64,000 nucleotides of DNA from Halomonas sp. GTDB taxonomy: Bacteria > Pseudomonadota > Gammaproteobacteria > Pseudomonadales > Halomonadaceae. Numbering within the stretch: the stretch's first letter is position 1; each line of letters opens with the position of its first letter. The notes under the pieces were generated by a model. The model had not been told where the DNA came from. It ran no database searches and saw only the letters and a program-made list of their open reading frames with translations. Shown piece by piece: positions 50,932 through 60,546 of this stretch. The stretch covers positions 82,655-146,654 of the forward strand of contig JAGYKP010000080.1 of the NCBI GenBank assembly GCA_018401555.1, in the 5' to 3' direction. The translations under genes and the position numbers were made by a program.

Positions 50932-52391
50932 ATGTCTGAGCACCCCACTTCCGCAGGCGCGCCGGCGCCCCCTTCTACCGCCGCCAGGATCGGCCTGTGG
51001 CTCGGCCCCGCCCTGCTGCTGGCCACCCTGCTGCTGCCACCACCGGCGGAAATGTCACCGGCGGCGTGGGCCTGTGTAGGCATGGCGCTGCTGATGGCCA
51101 CCTGGTGGTCCACCGAGGCCATACCGATTCCCGCCACCTCGCTGCTGCCCATGGTGCTGGTGCCTGCCCTGGGGCTGGGCAGCATGGGCGAGGCCACCGG
51201 CAGCTACGCCAACCCGATCATCTACCTGTTCCTGGGCGGTTTCCTGCTCGGCATCGCCATGCAGCGCTGGGAGCTGCACCGCCGCCTCGCCCTGCACGTG
51301 CTGAAGCTGGTGGGACACCAGCCGCGGCGTCAGATCGCCGGTTTCATGCTCGCCACCGGCTTTCTGAGCATGTGGGTCTCCAATACCGCCACGGCGATCA
51401 TGATGCTGCCCATCGGCATGTCGGTGATCAGCCTGCTCGGCGACAGCGATCCGCAGGAGCTGCGCCGCTACGCCACCGCCCTGCTGCTGGCCATCGCCTA
51501 CTCGGCCAGCATCGGCGGCGTGGCCACCCTGATCGGCACACCGCCCAATGCCCTGCTGGCGGGTTACCTGGCCGAGGATCGTGGCATCGACCTGGGCTTC
51601 GCCCAATGGATGGTGGTGGGCCTGCCGATCAGCATCGCCATGATGACGGCGGCCTGGTGGTGGCTGACCCGGCGCGGCTTCGCGCTCGACTGCGGCCGAC
51701 CAGAGCGCCGACATGGTCAACGACGAGCTGGAAAGGCTCTGGCCGCATGTCGCCCGCGGAGCGCCGGGTGGCCATGCTCTTCACCCTCGCCGCGCTGGCC
51801 TGGGTGGCCCGCCCGCTGCTCAATGACTTCGGCCTGCCCTGGCTCACCGACACCGGCATCGCCATCGCCGCGGGTATCGCACTCTTCCTGACCCCCAGCG
51901 GGGGACGGGCCGGCGAGCGGCTGCTGGTCTGGGACGATGCCCAGAAGGTCCCCTGGGGCATCCTGCTGCTGTTCGGTGGTGGCCTGGCCCTGGCCGGTAC
52001 CATCACCCGCACCGGGCTGGCGGAGTGGATTGCCAACCAGCTGGGGATCTTCGGTACCCTGCCGCTGCTGGCCATGATCGGCATCGTGGTACTGGTGATC
52101 ATCTTCCTGACCGAGGTGACCTCCAATACCGCCACCGCCGCGGCCTTCCTGCCACTGCTGGGCGCCCTGGCGCTGTCGCTGGATATCTCACCACTGCTGA
52201 TCACGGTGCCGGCGGCCATCGCCGCCAGCTGCGCCTTCATGATGCCGGTGGCAACGCCACCCAACGCCATCGTCTTCGGCACCGGCCACATGAAGATCCA
52301 GTCGATGATCCGGGCCGGCTTCGCCTTGAACCTGATCAGCAGCGTGCTGGTCACGCTGATGGCCTACGGGCTGATCCAGCTCTTCTGGTGA
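50932..52391 (+). CDS. SLC13/DASS-family sodium:anion (dicarboxylate) symporter (two frameshifts)
   Basis: A membrane transporter of about 486 residues. Both family repeats with the SNTAT sodium/substrate motif are present: MWVSNTATAIMMLPIGMSVI in the first half and EVTSNTATAAAFLPLLGALA in the second, with IGTPPNALLAGYL and VATPPNAIVFGTG. Breaks at about 51,698 and 51,742 lie in the central loop (ADMVNDELERL is in the third frame). Substrates of the family are succinate, malate, citrate or sulfate; here a dicarboxylate is likely. The start ATG has GGAGACAGG upstream. Confidence 0.9.
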
Positions 52392-52409
52392 TATCTCGCC
52401 CTACCAACG

Positions 52410-52439
52410 ACGCGGGCCCGGCAGATGCCGGCCCCGCGT
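52410..52439. terminator. Hairpin between convergent transporter and ctaB genes
   Basis: ACGCGGGCCCGGC pairs with GCCGGCCCCGCGT (12 of 13 positions) around AGAT, between the two stops. Confidence 0.6.
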
Positions 52440-52464
52440 TGTCTGGTACCGAAGTCCACCTGGC

Positions 52465-53419
52465 TCACGGCAAGGCCGGAGTCACCCACAGCGACCACGC
52501 CTGGGCGTAGTGGTCCAGCAGCAGCACCCCGAACAGCCCCAGGATATAGCGGATCGAGAACCAGAAGGCGGCCAGGGGAGCCTTCCGGATCCTGCCCCGC
52601 CACACCCGGTAGTTCCAGACCATGAAACGCACATTGAGCGCCATCACCCCGACCAGATAGACCGCCCCGCTCATGCCGATGGCGAAGGGCAGCAGGGTCA
52701 CCGCCACGGTCAGCCAGCCATACAGCCACACCTGCAGACGGGTAAAGGCCGCACCGTGGGTAACCGGCAGCATCGGCACCCCGGCACGGGCATATTCATC
52801 CTGCTTGTGCAGCGCCAGCGCCCAGAAGTGCGGCGGCGTCCAGGCGAAGATGATCAGCACCAGCAGCAGCGGCTCGGGACCGACCTGACCGGTGACTGCC
52901 GTCCAGCCCAGCAGCGGCGGCGCGGCACCGGCCAGACCGCCGATCACGATGTTCTGGGGCGTGGCGTGCTTGAGGAAGGTGGTATAGACCAGCGCGTAAC
53001 CGATCAGCGACCCCAGGGTCAGCCAGGCGGTCAAGGCATTGACCTGCCACACCAGCAGGCCGAGACCGGCAAGCGAGAGCAGCGTGGCCCACGCCAGGGC
53101 GATACTGCCGGGCATAGCGCTGTGCCGCCAGCGGGCGTCGCGAGGTCCGCAGCATCATGGCATCGAGCCGTCGGTCGACCACATGGTTGAAGGCCGCCGC
53201 CCCGCAGGCGGTGAGGCCGATCCCGACCAGGCCGTAAAGCACCAGTGCCAGTGACGGCAGCGCCGGCTGCGCCAGCGCCATGCCCACCAGGGCACACACC
53301 AGCATCACTAGCACCACCCGCGGCTTGCACAGGGTCACCAGGTCTCGCCAGCCCCAGTCACCCAGCACCGGGGACGAGAGTTCGGCGGCGCGGAGCTCGG
53401 TTGTCAGCGCATCAGACAT
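52465..53419 (-). CDS. ctaB: Protoheme IX farnesyltransferase (heme O synthase; one frameshift)
   Basis: The membrane UbiA-type prenyltransferase (CtaB/CyoE) that farnesylates heme b to heme O, about 318 residues. The Asp-rich motif is NHVVDRRLDAMMLRTSRRPL, and the second conserved block is YTTFLKHATPQNIVIGGLAG. WTPPHFWALAL is also characteristic. The frame breaks at about 53,118. The first codons overlap the ctaA stop by 8 bases (ATG at 53,417-53,419, ctaA TGA at 53,412-53,414), so translation is coupled and the two heme-modifying steps are made together. Confidence 0.93.
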
Positions 53420-54480
53420 GGAGCCACTCCTTCTTCTGCAGCGATGATTGTTGTGTCTTGGTCGATGCCGGCGCCAGGCAGCGCCATCTCCAGGCGGCCA
53501 GCGCCAGGCTCAGCACCAGCGCCACGGCGCCTGCGGTATCCGCAGCAGCGCCAGCCACAGGGGCAGCCACAGCAGCACATTGGCCACCCCCAGCGAGAAC
53601 TGGACCACATAGGCCAGGGCCAGTGCCGACAGCCACGGACGCATCGCCGTCTCGCGTCGGTAGCACACCAGCAGTGCCAGGATGGCGGCTCCCAGAGCCA
53701 GCGCCCCCAGGCGGTGCCCCACCTGGATGGCGCTGCGCGCCTCGGCATGCAGCTGGCCATGCAGGTAGTTGGGGCCGACGCTCTGGGTCAGGTGAAAGCC
53801 CTCGCTCCAGTCCAGAGCCGGCCACCACTCGCCGTTGCAGGTCGGGAACCCCTGACAGGCGATGCCGGCATAGTTGCTCGAGACCCAGCCGCCCAGCGCC
53901 AGCTGCGCCACCAGCAGCATGGCGGCAAGCCCCCAGAGTGGCGTCAGAGCGCGGCGCGGCGAGGCGACGCCGCCCGGTGTCAGGCTGCCGCTCGCGCAAC
54001 GTCGCAGGCGCAGATGCAGCCACAGGAAGACCAGCATCACCGCCAGTCCCCCCAGCAGATGCAGGGTGACCACCTGGGGCCACAGCTTGAGGGTCACCGT
54101 GAAGGCACCGAATGCCCCCTGCACCAGGATCAAGGCCAGCAGCCCCAGGCTGAGGCGCCATGGGTAATCGGCACGCCGCCGCAGCGATCTCCCAGAACCA
54201 CCAGGGCGATCACCAGCAGTCCCAGGGAGGAAGCCACGTAGCGATGGATCATCTCCATCCAGGCCTTGGCACTCTCCAGCGGTGCTTCCGGGCTATGGGC
54301 CAGGGCTCGTCCCTCATCGGGCACCACCAGGGCGCCATAGCAGCCCGGCCAGTCAGGGCAGCCCAGCCCGGCATCCACCAGCCGCGTCCAGGCGCCCAGC
54401 AGGATCACCCCTACCGTGAACACCACTCCCGCCAGGCTCAGTGCCTTGAGCAGTGCCAGTCGCCGCTGTGCTGCGTGCAT
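53412..54480 (-). CDS. ctaA: Heme A synthase (two frameshifts)
   Basis: The COX15/CtaA-type membrane enzyme that oxidises heme O to heme A, about 356 residues. It starts MHAAQRRLALLKALSLAGVV. Conserved pieces are LGAWTRLVDAGLGCPDWPGC, MEMIHRYVASSLGLLVIALV, VVTLHLLGGLAVMLVFLWLH and IQVGHRLGALALGAAILALL, whose His residues bind heme. Breaks lie at about 54,165 and 53,530. It lies between the SCO-like gene and ctaB, and all are read on the minus strand. Confidence 0.92.
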
Positions 54481-54522
54481 CGCCCTACCTCCCTCTGTTG
54501 CCGCGACACTGCCGCGACCGGA

Positions 54523-55073
54523 TCAGCGTCCCGCCAGCTCCTGGCCACCCTGCCAGGGTGCCTCCGGGTTCATGCGCAGCAGGCGCCCCAGGTCTTCCTT
54601 CACCGCATAGGGGTCCACATCCGCCGGGTAACCGAGCACCGGCTGTCCACGCGGGTCGAGCAGCCACAGCCGATCAGGCTCGAGCCAGCTCGGCCGCTCG
54701 GCCCAGCGCGCCACACACCTCGCCGGGCAGCGGCTCGGCCTGGCCACCCACGCGCAACCGGCTGACTCGGGGCGCCTCACGCCCCAGCGCACGGTGCAGC
54801 CGCCACCACTGGTCGCTCAGCTCGGTGCAGCGTTGCCCACAGTCGAAGGCCAGCACCCAGTCGCCGGACACCGACAGAGTCCTTGGACGTGGCCAATGGC
54901 CACTCGGCGAGTACCGGGATCTCCGGGGCCAGTTCGCCATGGGCCGTACGCCCCTCGGGGATACCGACTCGCCATAGCGCCATGACCGTGGCCACCAGCA
55001 CCGGCAGGGAAAGGAACAGCAACAGCGCCACCAGCTTCAGCCGCCCGTGGCGCGCAGCATGGTTCATCGTCAT
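54523..55073 (-). CDS. SCO-like membrane-anchored protein of the oxidase cluster, CxxxC motif (two frameshifts)
   Basis: A protein of about 184 residues with one N-terminal membrane helix (LKLVALLLFLSLPVLVATVM), then a thioredoxin-like part. VSGDWVLAFDCGQRCTELSD carries a Cys-x3-Cys, as in copper chaperones of the SCO family, and the end LWLLDPRGQPVLGYPADVDP plus AVKEDLGRLLRMN matches the last strand and helix of proteins found at this place in Pseudomonas-type cox clusters. Breaks lie at about 54,880 and 54,700. Its start overlaps the SURF1 stop as ATGA. It probably helps deliver copper or reduce cysteines of CuA (inference). Confidence 0.75.
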
Positions 55074-55797
55074 CGTGAGTCCTCCGCGGGCAAGCCGTCG
55101 CGGTCGCGGCGCATTCGCCGACCGCCGATAATCATCACCACCAGCGCCGCCAGCGCCAGGCCCCACCACTGGACGGCATAGCCGACATGACGGCTCGGCG
55201 GCATCACACTGGGCGTCCACCAGGCGGGCAGTGCGCCGGGCCCCTCCTCCAGATGCAGCCAGCCGGGGTGGGCGAAGTCGAGGGCCCAGGCGTCGAGCTG
55301 GATACGCTGCAGCCTGGCCCCCTCATGGTTGGGACCGAACAGCGGCGCGCCCGCCCGCCGTCTGCCAGCGTCCACGCAGGGTGACCCTGCCCTGCGGTGT
55401 CGCCACGGTGGGGGTCGGCACGGCTGGGACCGGTCTCCAGGAAGCCGCGCTGCACCAGCCATATCCGGCCATCATCGCCTCGCAGTGGGGTCAGCGGAGC
55501 GACCCCCAGGCGGCCGTCATGGGTGCGGTTGTCCAGAAACAGCGTGCGATCCGCCAGGTACTCGCCGCTGAGCGTGAGACGACTGCCCTCGGGGGGCGTC
55601 TGGTGGGGCGCCGTCAGGGTCGGAGCACTCGCCAGCCGTGCCAGGTAGTCACGTTTTTCCTCGCCGCGCTCCCACTGCCAGAGGCCCAGCGCCAGCCCCA
55701 GCACCACCAGCAGCGACCACAGGCTCCACCACAGGCGTTGCCGCCACCTTGCGTGGCGGGCATGCTGGGAAACATTGCTACCCAAGGAGTGTTCCAT
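55070..55797 (-). CDS. SURF1 family cytochrome oxidase assembly protein (two frameshifts)
   Basis: A SURF1/Shy1-type protein of about 242 residues that helps insert heme A into subunit I. It has two membrane helices, one near the N-terminus (LWWSLWSLLVVLGLALGLWQ, with the family GxWQ motif as GLWQWERGEEKRDYL) and one near the C-terminus (VQWWGLALAALVVMIIGGRR, preceded by SRHVGYA). The middle LFLDNRTHDGRLGVAPLTPL and LVQRGFLETGPSRADPH are conserved. Breaks lie at about 55,415 and 55,360. The ATG shares CATG with the oppositely read DUF2909 gene. Confidence 0.88.
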
Positions 55798-55988
55798 GTT
55801 GCTCAAGGTCCTGATCGCTCTGGTGTTCCTGGCCATGCTGGCGAGCCTGGCCGCCGGTGCCGGCTTCCCTGCTGCGCGACAGCGGCGGCTCACGGCGCCT
55901 GCTGGTCTCCCTGAAGTTTCGAGTGGCCCTGGCCGCCACCCTGCTGGCCCTGCTCTTCTACGGCTTCTATGCCGGCAGCCTGGGCTGA
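55796..55988 (+). CDS. DUF2909 'twin transmembrane' protein (one frameshift)
   Basis: A protein of about 63 residues with two membrane helices: MLLKVLIALVFLAMLASLAA, and after a short loop (LLRDSGGSRRLLVSLKFR) VALAATLLALLFYGFYAGSL. The sequence fits the DUF2909 family found in cox clusters. One extra base at about 55,867 splits the two helices. It is the only plus-strand gene within the minus-strand oxidase cluster. AAGGAGT stands 6 bases before the ATG. Its function is unknown; the location suggests oxidase assembly or stability. Confidence 0.78.
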
Positions 55989-56011
55989 TCCCTCCCCGCG
56001 ATACCACCGGG

Positions 56012-56871
56012 TCAGAACACGTAGACGAACAGGAAGAGCCCGATCCATACCACGTCCACGAAGTGCCAGTACCAGCAGGCCGCCTCGAAGCCGAAGTGGT
56101 TCTCCGCGGCGAAGTGGCCGCGCAGGATACGCACCAGCATGACCGTGAGGATGGTGGCACCGATGATCACGTGGGCCCCATGGAAGCCGGTGAGCAGGAA
56201 GAAGGTCGCCCCGTAGATCCCCGCCTCCAGGGTGATGCCGTAATGGTGGTAGGCCTCGTAGTACTCCACGCCCTGAATGGTGATGAAGCTGAAGCCCAGC
56301 AGCACGGTGACCAGCAGCCAGTTGCGGGTGGTTTCGCGCATGCCCTCCTTGAGCCCCTCGTGGGCCACGGTGAGCGTGATGCTCGAGCCCACCAGGATCA
56401 GGGTGTTGACCAGTGGCAGCTGCCAGGGGCTGAAGGTATCGCGGCGGGGCCAGCCACGTCGCCCGGCGGTTCCAGCAGCGGCCAGCTGGCGGTGAATTCC
56501 GGCCACAGCAGTGCGGCCACCCCCTTGGCCCCCTCGCCGTCCAGCCACGGCAGCGCGAAGGTGCGTACATAGAAGAGCGCACCGAAGAAGGCGGCGAAGA
56601 ACATCACCTCGGAGAAGATGAACCAGGCCATGCCCTGGCGGAAGGAGCGATCCATCTGGGCATCGTAGAGGCCGCCCCGGGACTCCTTGACCACATCCCG
56701 GAACCACAGCCCCATCACCGCGAGCACCGCCAGCACCCCCGCCGCCAGCAGTGGGCTCCCCCGGCCGTGCACCATCAGCATGCCGGCTCCGATCATCATC
56801 GTGCCCAGCGCCAGCGAGCCGAGGATCGGCCACTTGCTGGTTGCGGGGACGTAGTAGCTGCCACCACTCAT
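56012..56871 (-). CDS. ctaE: Cytochrome c oxidase subunit III (one frameshift)
   Basis: The seven-helix subunit III of a heme-copper oxidase, about 287 residues. SYYVPATSKWPILGSLALGT opens the protein. Conserved blocks are RQGMAWFIFSEVMFFAAFFG, PLVNTLILVGSSITLTVAHE, FLLTGFHGAHVIIGATILTV and FEAACWYWHFVDVVWIGLFL. The frame breaks at about 56,460. Its start overlaps the ctaG stop (ATGA, 56,868-56,871). Confidence 0.95.
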
Positions 56872-57467
56872 GCCTCATCTCCTTTGCCGGCAGTCGCCCG
56901 GGCCTGAAGCACTGCTTCATCGCGGGTGACCGGATACAGGGTGTAGACCAGGGTCAGGGTATTGACGTCCTCGGGCAGGTCGCGGGCCAGCTGGAAGACC
57001 AGCGGCAGTTCGAGGCGCTCGCCCGCTTCCAGGCGCTGCTCCTCGAAGCAGAAGCAGGCCAACTTGCGCAGGTGCGGCGTGGCCTGGGCCGGCGACACGC
57101 TGGGCACCGCCCGCCCCCACAGCGCCGTCTCGGCTGGATTGTGGAAGGTGAAATCCACCTCGGCGCTCTGGCCCGGGTGCAGGCGGAGCTGACGAGTCTC
57201 GACTTCGAGGTTCCACGGAAGCCCGGCGCTGCCGCGGGTGATGAACTGCACCGTTACCATGCGCGAGGCGTCGACCTCCTCGTGGACGATCGCCTGGGCC
57301 GAACCGCTGGTCTTGCCGTTGAGGCCGGTGACCTCGCAGAACACGTCATAGAGCGGCACCAGGGCGAAGGCGAAGGCGAACATGCCGGCCAGGGCGAACA
57401 GCGTCTTGGCGACGGTGCGGCGCACCCCCCGGCGGGACGCGTTCGGCGTGGCATGACTCTCAGGCAT
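56868..57467 (-). CDS. ctaG: Cytochrome c oxidase assembly protein CtaG (Cox11)
   Basis: A copper chaperone of 199 residues that delivers copper to CuB of subunit I. It has one membrane helix (TLFALAGMFAFAFALVPLYD), followed by VFCEVTGLNGKTSG, and a beta-domain with the copper motif KLACFCFEEQRL (CFCF). Length and motifs are standard. It lies between ctaD and ctaE, as in Pseudomonas and alphaproteobacteria. The start is ATG with GGAGTCGCTC upstream. Confidence 0.96.
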   Translation of the reverse strand: MPESHATPNASRRGVRRTVAKTLFALAGMFAFAFALVPLYDVFCEVTGLNGKTSGSAQAIVHEEVDASRMVTVQFITRGSAGLPWNLEVETRQLRLHPGQSAEVDFTFHNPAETALWGRAVPSVSPAQATPHLRKLACFCFEEQRLEAGERLELPLVFQLARDLPEDVNTLTLVYTLYPVTRDEAVLQARATAGKGDEA

Positions 57468-57497
57468 GAGCGACTCCTCCTGTGCTTGGCATGGGCG

Positions 57498-59134
57498 TCA
57501 TTCGCCCTCGCGGCGGAAGGTGGGCGGGTGCTCGAAGGTATGCAGGGGCGCCGGGCTCGGCACACTCCACTCGAGATCCTCGGCGCCCTCCCAGGCCTTG
57601 GCCGGGGCCTTCTCGCCGCCCCGCACGCACTTGATGATCAGCAGCACGAAGAGCAGCTGGGAGGCGCCGAACAGGAAGGCCCCCAGGCTGGACGCCACGT
57701 TGAAGTCGGCGAACTGCAGGGCGTAGTCGGGAATCCGCCGCGGCATGCCGGCCAGACCGGAGAAGTGCATGGGGAAGAAGGTCAGGTTGACCCCGATCAC
57801 CGACAGCCAGAAGTGCCACTGGGCCAGCTTCACGTTGGGATAGTGGCCGGTCCACTTGGGCAACCAGTAGTAGGCCGCGGCGAGGATCGCGAACAGCGCG
57901 CCCGGCACCAGCACATAGTGGAAGTGCGCCACCACGAAGTAGGTGTCGTGGTACTGGAAGTCGGCGGGCGAGATCGCCAGCATCAGCCCCGAGAAGCCGC
58001 CGATGGTGAACTGCACCACGAAGGCCAGGGCGAAGAGCATGGGCGGCTCGAAGCTGATGGAGCCGCGGAACATGGTGGCGATCCAGTTGAACACCTTCAC
58101 CCCGGTGGGCACGGCGATCAGCATGGTGGCGTACATGAAGAACAGCTCGCCGGCCAGCGGCATGCCCACGGTGAACATGTGGTGAGCCCAGACGACAGAA
58201 GCGACAGGAAGGCGATCGAGGCCGTGGCATAGACCATGGAGGCGTAGCCGAACAGGCGCTTGCGCGAGAAGGTCGGGATGATCGCCGAGACGATACCGAA
58301 GGCCGGCAGGATCATGATGTACACCTCAGGATGGCCGAAGAACCAGAAAATGTGCTGGAACAGCACCGGGTCACCGCCACCGGCCGCACTGAAGAAGCTG
58401 GTGCCGAAATGGATGTCCATCAGCATCATGGTCACTGCACCCGCCAGCACCGGCATCACCGCGATCAGCAGGAACGCGGTGATCAGCCAGGTCCAGACGA
58501 ACAGCGGCATGTCCATCATGCGCATGCCCGGAGCGCGCAGGTTGAGGATGGTGGCGATGATGTTGATCGCGCCGAGGATCGAGCTGATGCCGGCGATATG
58601 CAGCGAGAGGATGAAGAAGGTGGTGGATGGCGGCGCAAAGGTGGTGGAGAGCGGCGCATAGAAGGTCCAGCCGAAGTTGGGGCCACCCCCCGGCATCAGC
58701 AGGGTGCTGAGCAGCAGCGTGAAGGCCACCGGTAACAGCCAGAAGCTGAAGTTGTTCATGCGCGGCAGGGCCATGTCCGGTGCACCGATCATCAGCGGCA
58801 CCATCCAGTTGGCCAGGCCGACGAAGGCCGGCATGACCGCCCCGAAGACCATGATCAGGCCGTGCATGGTGGTCATCTGGTTGAAGAATTCCGGCTGCAC
58901 CAGCTGCAGGCCGGGCTGGAACAGCTCGGCGCGCACCACCAGCGCGAATACCCCACCGATGAAGAACATCGTCAGCGAGAAGATCAGGTAGAGGCTACCG
59001 ATCTCCTTGTGGTTGGTGGTCAGCAGCCAGCGCATCAGGCCACGCGGCGGGGCGGGATGCGCCGCCGCCTGGCCGCCGGCACTGGCGGTGGAGCTCTGCT
59101 CGACGGGGTGATGCAAGGGCAACTTGGGTGCCAT
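57498..59134 (-). CDS. ctaD: Cytochrome c oxidase subunit I, aa3 type (one frameshift)
   Basis: The catalytic subunit with heme a, heme a3 and CuB, about 545 residues. It starts MAPKLPLHHPVEQSSTASAG; heme a His is in FFNQMTTMHGLIMVFGAVMP; the CuB His and cross-linked Tyr are in FWFFGHPEVYIMILPAFGIV; the CuB pair is in VWAHHMFTVGMPLAGELFF; the later heme ligands are in YFVVAHFHYVLVPGALF. The frame breaks at about 58,190, just before the HH pair. It lies directly downstream of ctaC. Confidence 0.96.
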
Positions 59135-59193
59135 GGTGAATCTCCCTGATCTTCGCTGTTCTTGTCTGATCGTTGGGGAACCGGCAAGCCGGC

Positions 59194-60183
59194 CTACTCG
59201 GCCAGCCGCTCGGCAATCTCCGCCGGCTGAACCAGGTCACCGGTATCATTGCCCCAGGCGTTGCGTTCATAGGTGATCACGGCGGCAACCTCCACCGGGC
59301 TCAGGGTATTGCGGAAGGCCGGCATGGCCGAGCCCGAGACCCCGTTGACCACGGTCTCGATATGGCGCTCGCGCTCATCCATCAATGCCTGGTTGCCCGC
59401 CAGGGCCGGGAAGGCCGGCGGATTGCCGCTGCCATCCGCCTGGTGACAGGAGGCACACACGGCGTTGTAACTCTGCTCGCCACGTGCCATCAGCTCGTCC
59501 ATGGACCACTCGCGATCGACACCCGATGCATCCTGGGCGCTGGCCTCCTTGCGCTCGGCCAGCCAGGCATCGAACTCCTCGCCCTCCATGGCCTGCACCA
59601 CGATGGGCATGAAACCGTGGTCCATGCCGCACAGCTCGGCACACTGGCCGCGATAGATACCGGGCTCGTTAATCCGCACCCAGTTCTCGTTGACGAAGCC
59701 GGGAATGGTGTCCTGCTTGACGGCGAGATCCGGCACCCACCAGGAGTGGATGACGTCTTCGGCGGTGATCAGGAAACGCACCTTGCGACCCACCGGCAGC
59801 ACCAGCGGCTCGTCGACCTCGAGCAGGTAATTCTCGCCCCGCTCGCCTTCGCCGCGGATCGTCTCTCGTGGGGTGCCGAGGTTGGAGGTGAAGGCGACCT
59901 CCTCCCCCAGGTACTCGTAGCGCCAGCGCCACTGCTGGCCGGTGATCATGATGTCCAGATCGGCATCGGAGGGGTCGTACATGTTCTTGAGGGTCGCGGT
60001 GGCAGGCACCGCCATGGCCACCAGGATCAGCAGCGGGATCGCCGTCCAGATCACCTCGACCAGGGTGTGCTCGTGGAAGTGCGCCGCCTTGGCCCCCTTG
60101 GAATGACGAAAACGGAACAGGGAGTAGAACATCACCCCGAACACCACCACCCCGATGACCACGCAGATCCAGAAGATGATGCG
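59194..60183 (-). CDS. ctaC: Cytochrome c oxidase subunit II with a C-terminal cytochrome c domain; 5' end missing
   Basis: Subunit II of a caa3-type oxidase. The kept part starts within the first or second membrane helix (IIFWICVVIGVVVFGVMFYS). The CuA site is RGQCAELCGMDHGFMPIVVQ, and the C-terminal cytochrome c domain has the heme motif CASCH and the Met ligand in SAMPAF. About 60-90 N-terminal residues, including signal peptide, are missing because the sequence becomes foreign at about 60,180-60,200. Upstream of that no homologous frame is found. The true gene is surely complete in the organism; here it is cut by the junction. Confidence 0.93.
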   Translation of the reverse strand, partial: RIIFWICVVIGVVVFGVMFYSLFRFRHSKGAKAAHFHEHTLVEVIWTAIPLLILVAMAVPATATLKNMYDPSDADLDIMITGQQWRWRYEYLGEEVAFTSNLGTPRETIRGEGERGENYLLEVDEPLVLPVGRKVRFLITAEDVIHSWWVPDLAVKQDTIPGFVNENWVRINEPGIYRGQCAELCGMDHGFMPIVVQAMEGEEFDAWLAERKEASAQDASGVDREWSMDELMARGEQSYNAVCASCHQADGSGNPPAFPALAGNQALMDERERHIETVVNGVSGSAMPAFRNTLSPVEVAAVITYERNAWGNDTGDLVQPAEIAERLAE

Positions 60184-60200
60184 CGACCACGACGAGTCGG
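60180..60200. other. Junction between gammaproteobacterial and actinobacterial-like DNA
   Basis: On the minus strand ctaC homology stops at about 60,180. On the plus strand an AraC-type helix-turn-helix begins without its N-terminus at about 60,195. No insertion-sequence ends, inverted repeats, attachment site or tRNA are seen. Codon use, GC content and frameshift density change here. Confidence 0.85.
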
Positions 60201-60490
60201 TCCGACGCTGACGGTCGCGGACCTCGCCGTCTCCGCAGGGTGCAGCGCCGACCAGCTGCAGCGGCGCATGCGTCGGGTCTTCGGGATCTCACCGACGCAG
60301 TACCTCCTGCGCGAGCGAGGTCGACCGCGCGGCACGCCTCCTCGCAGGCAGCGAGGAACCGATCGCGACGGTCGCGGCGCGCTGCGGCTTCTACGACCAG
60401 GCGCAGCTCACGCGGCACTTCGGCCGCTTCATCAGGCTGACCCTGCGCAGTACCGGACCGAGCAGCGGGCTGATTGGCCCGGACCGGCGA
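60190..60490 (+). pseudogene. C-terminal fragment of an AraC-family regulator (frameshifted)
   Basis: The two helix-turn-helices of an AraC-type regulator: LTVADLAVSAGCSADQLQRR and RVFGISPTQYLLRER, then in the next frames GSEEPIATVAARCGFYDQAQ and LTRHFGRFIRLTPAQYRTEQ. The N-terminal effector domain is missing because of the junction. At least two frame changes occur in 300 bases. The gene would lie just upstream of putA on the same strand, so it may regulate proline use (inference). Confidence 0.7.
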
Positions 60491-60546
60491 CGTCGGTGCC
60501 GGTGCGCGCCACGACCATGCACGACGCCCGGTGCGAGGATGCCGCC

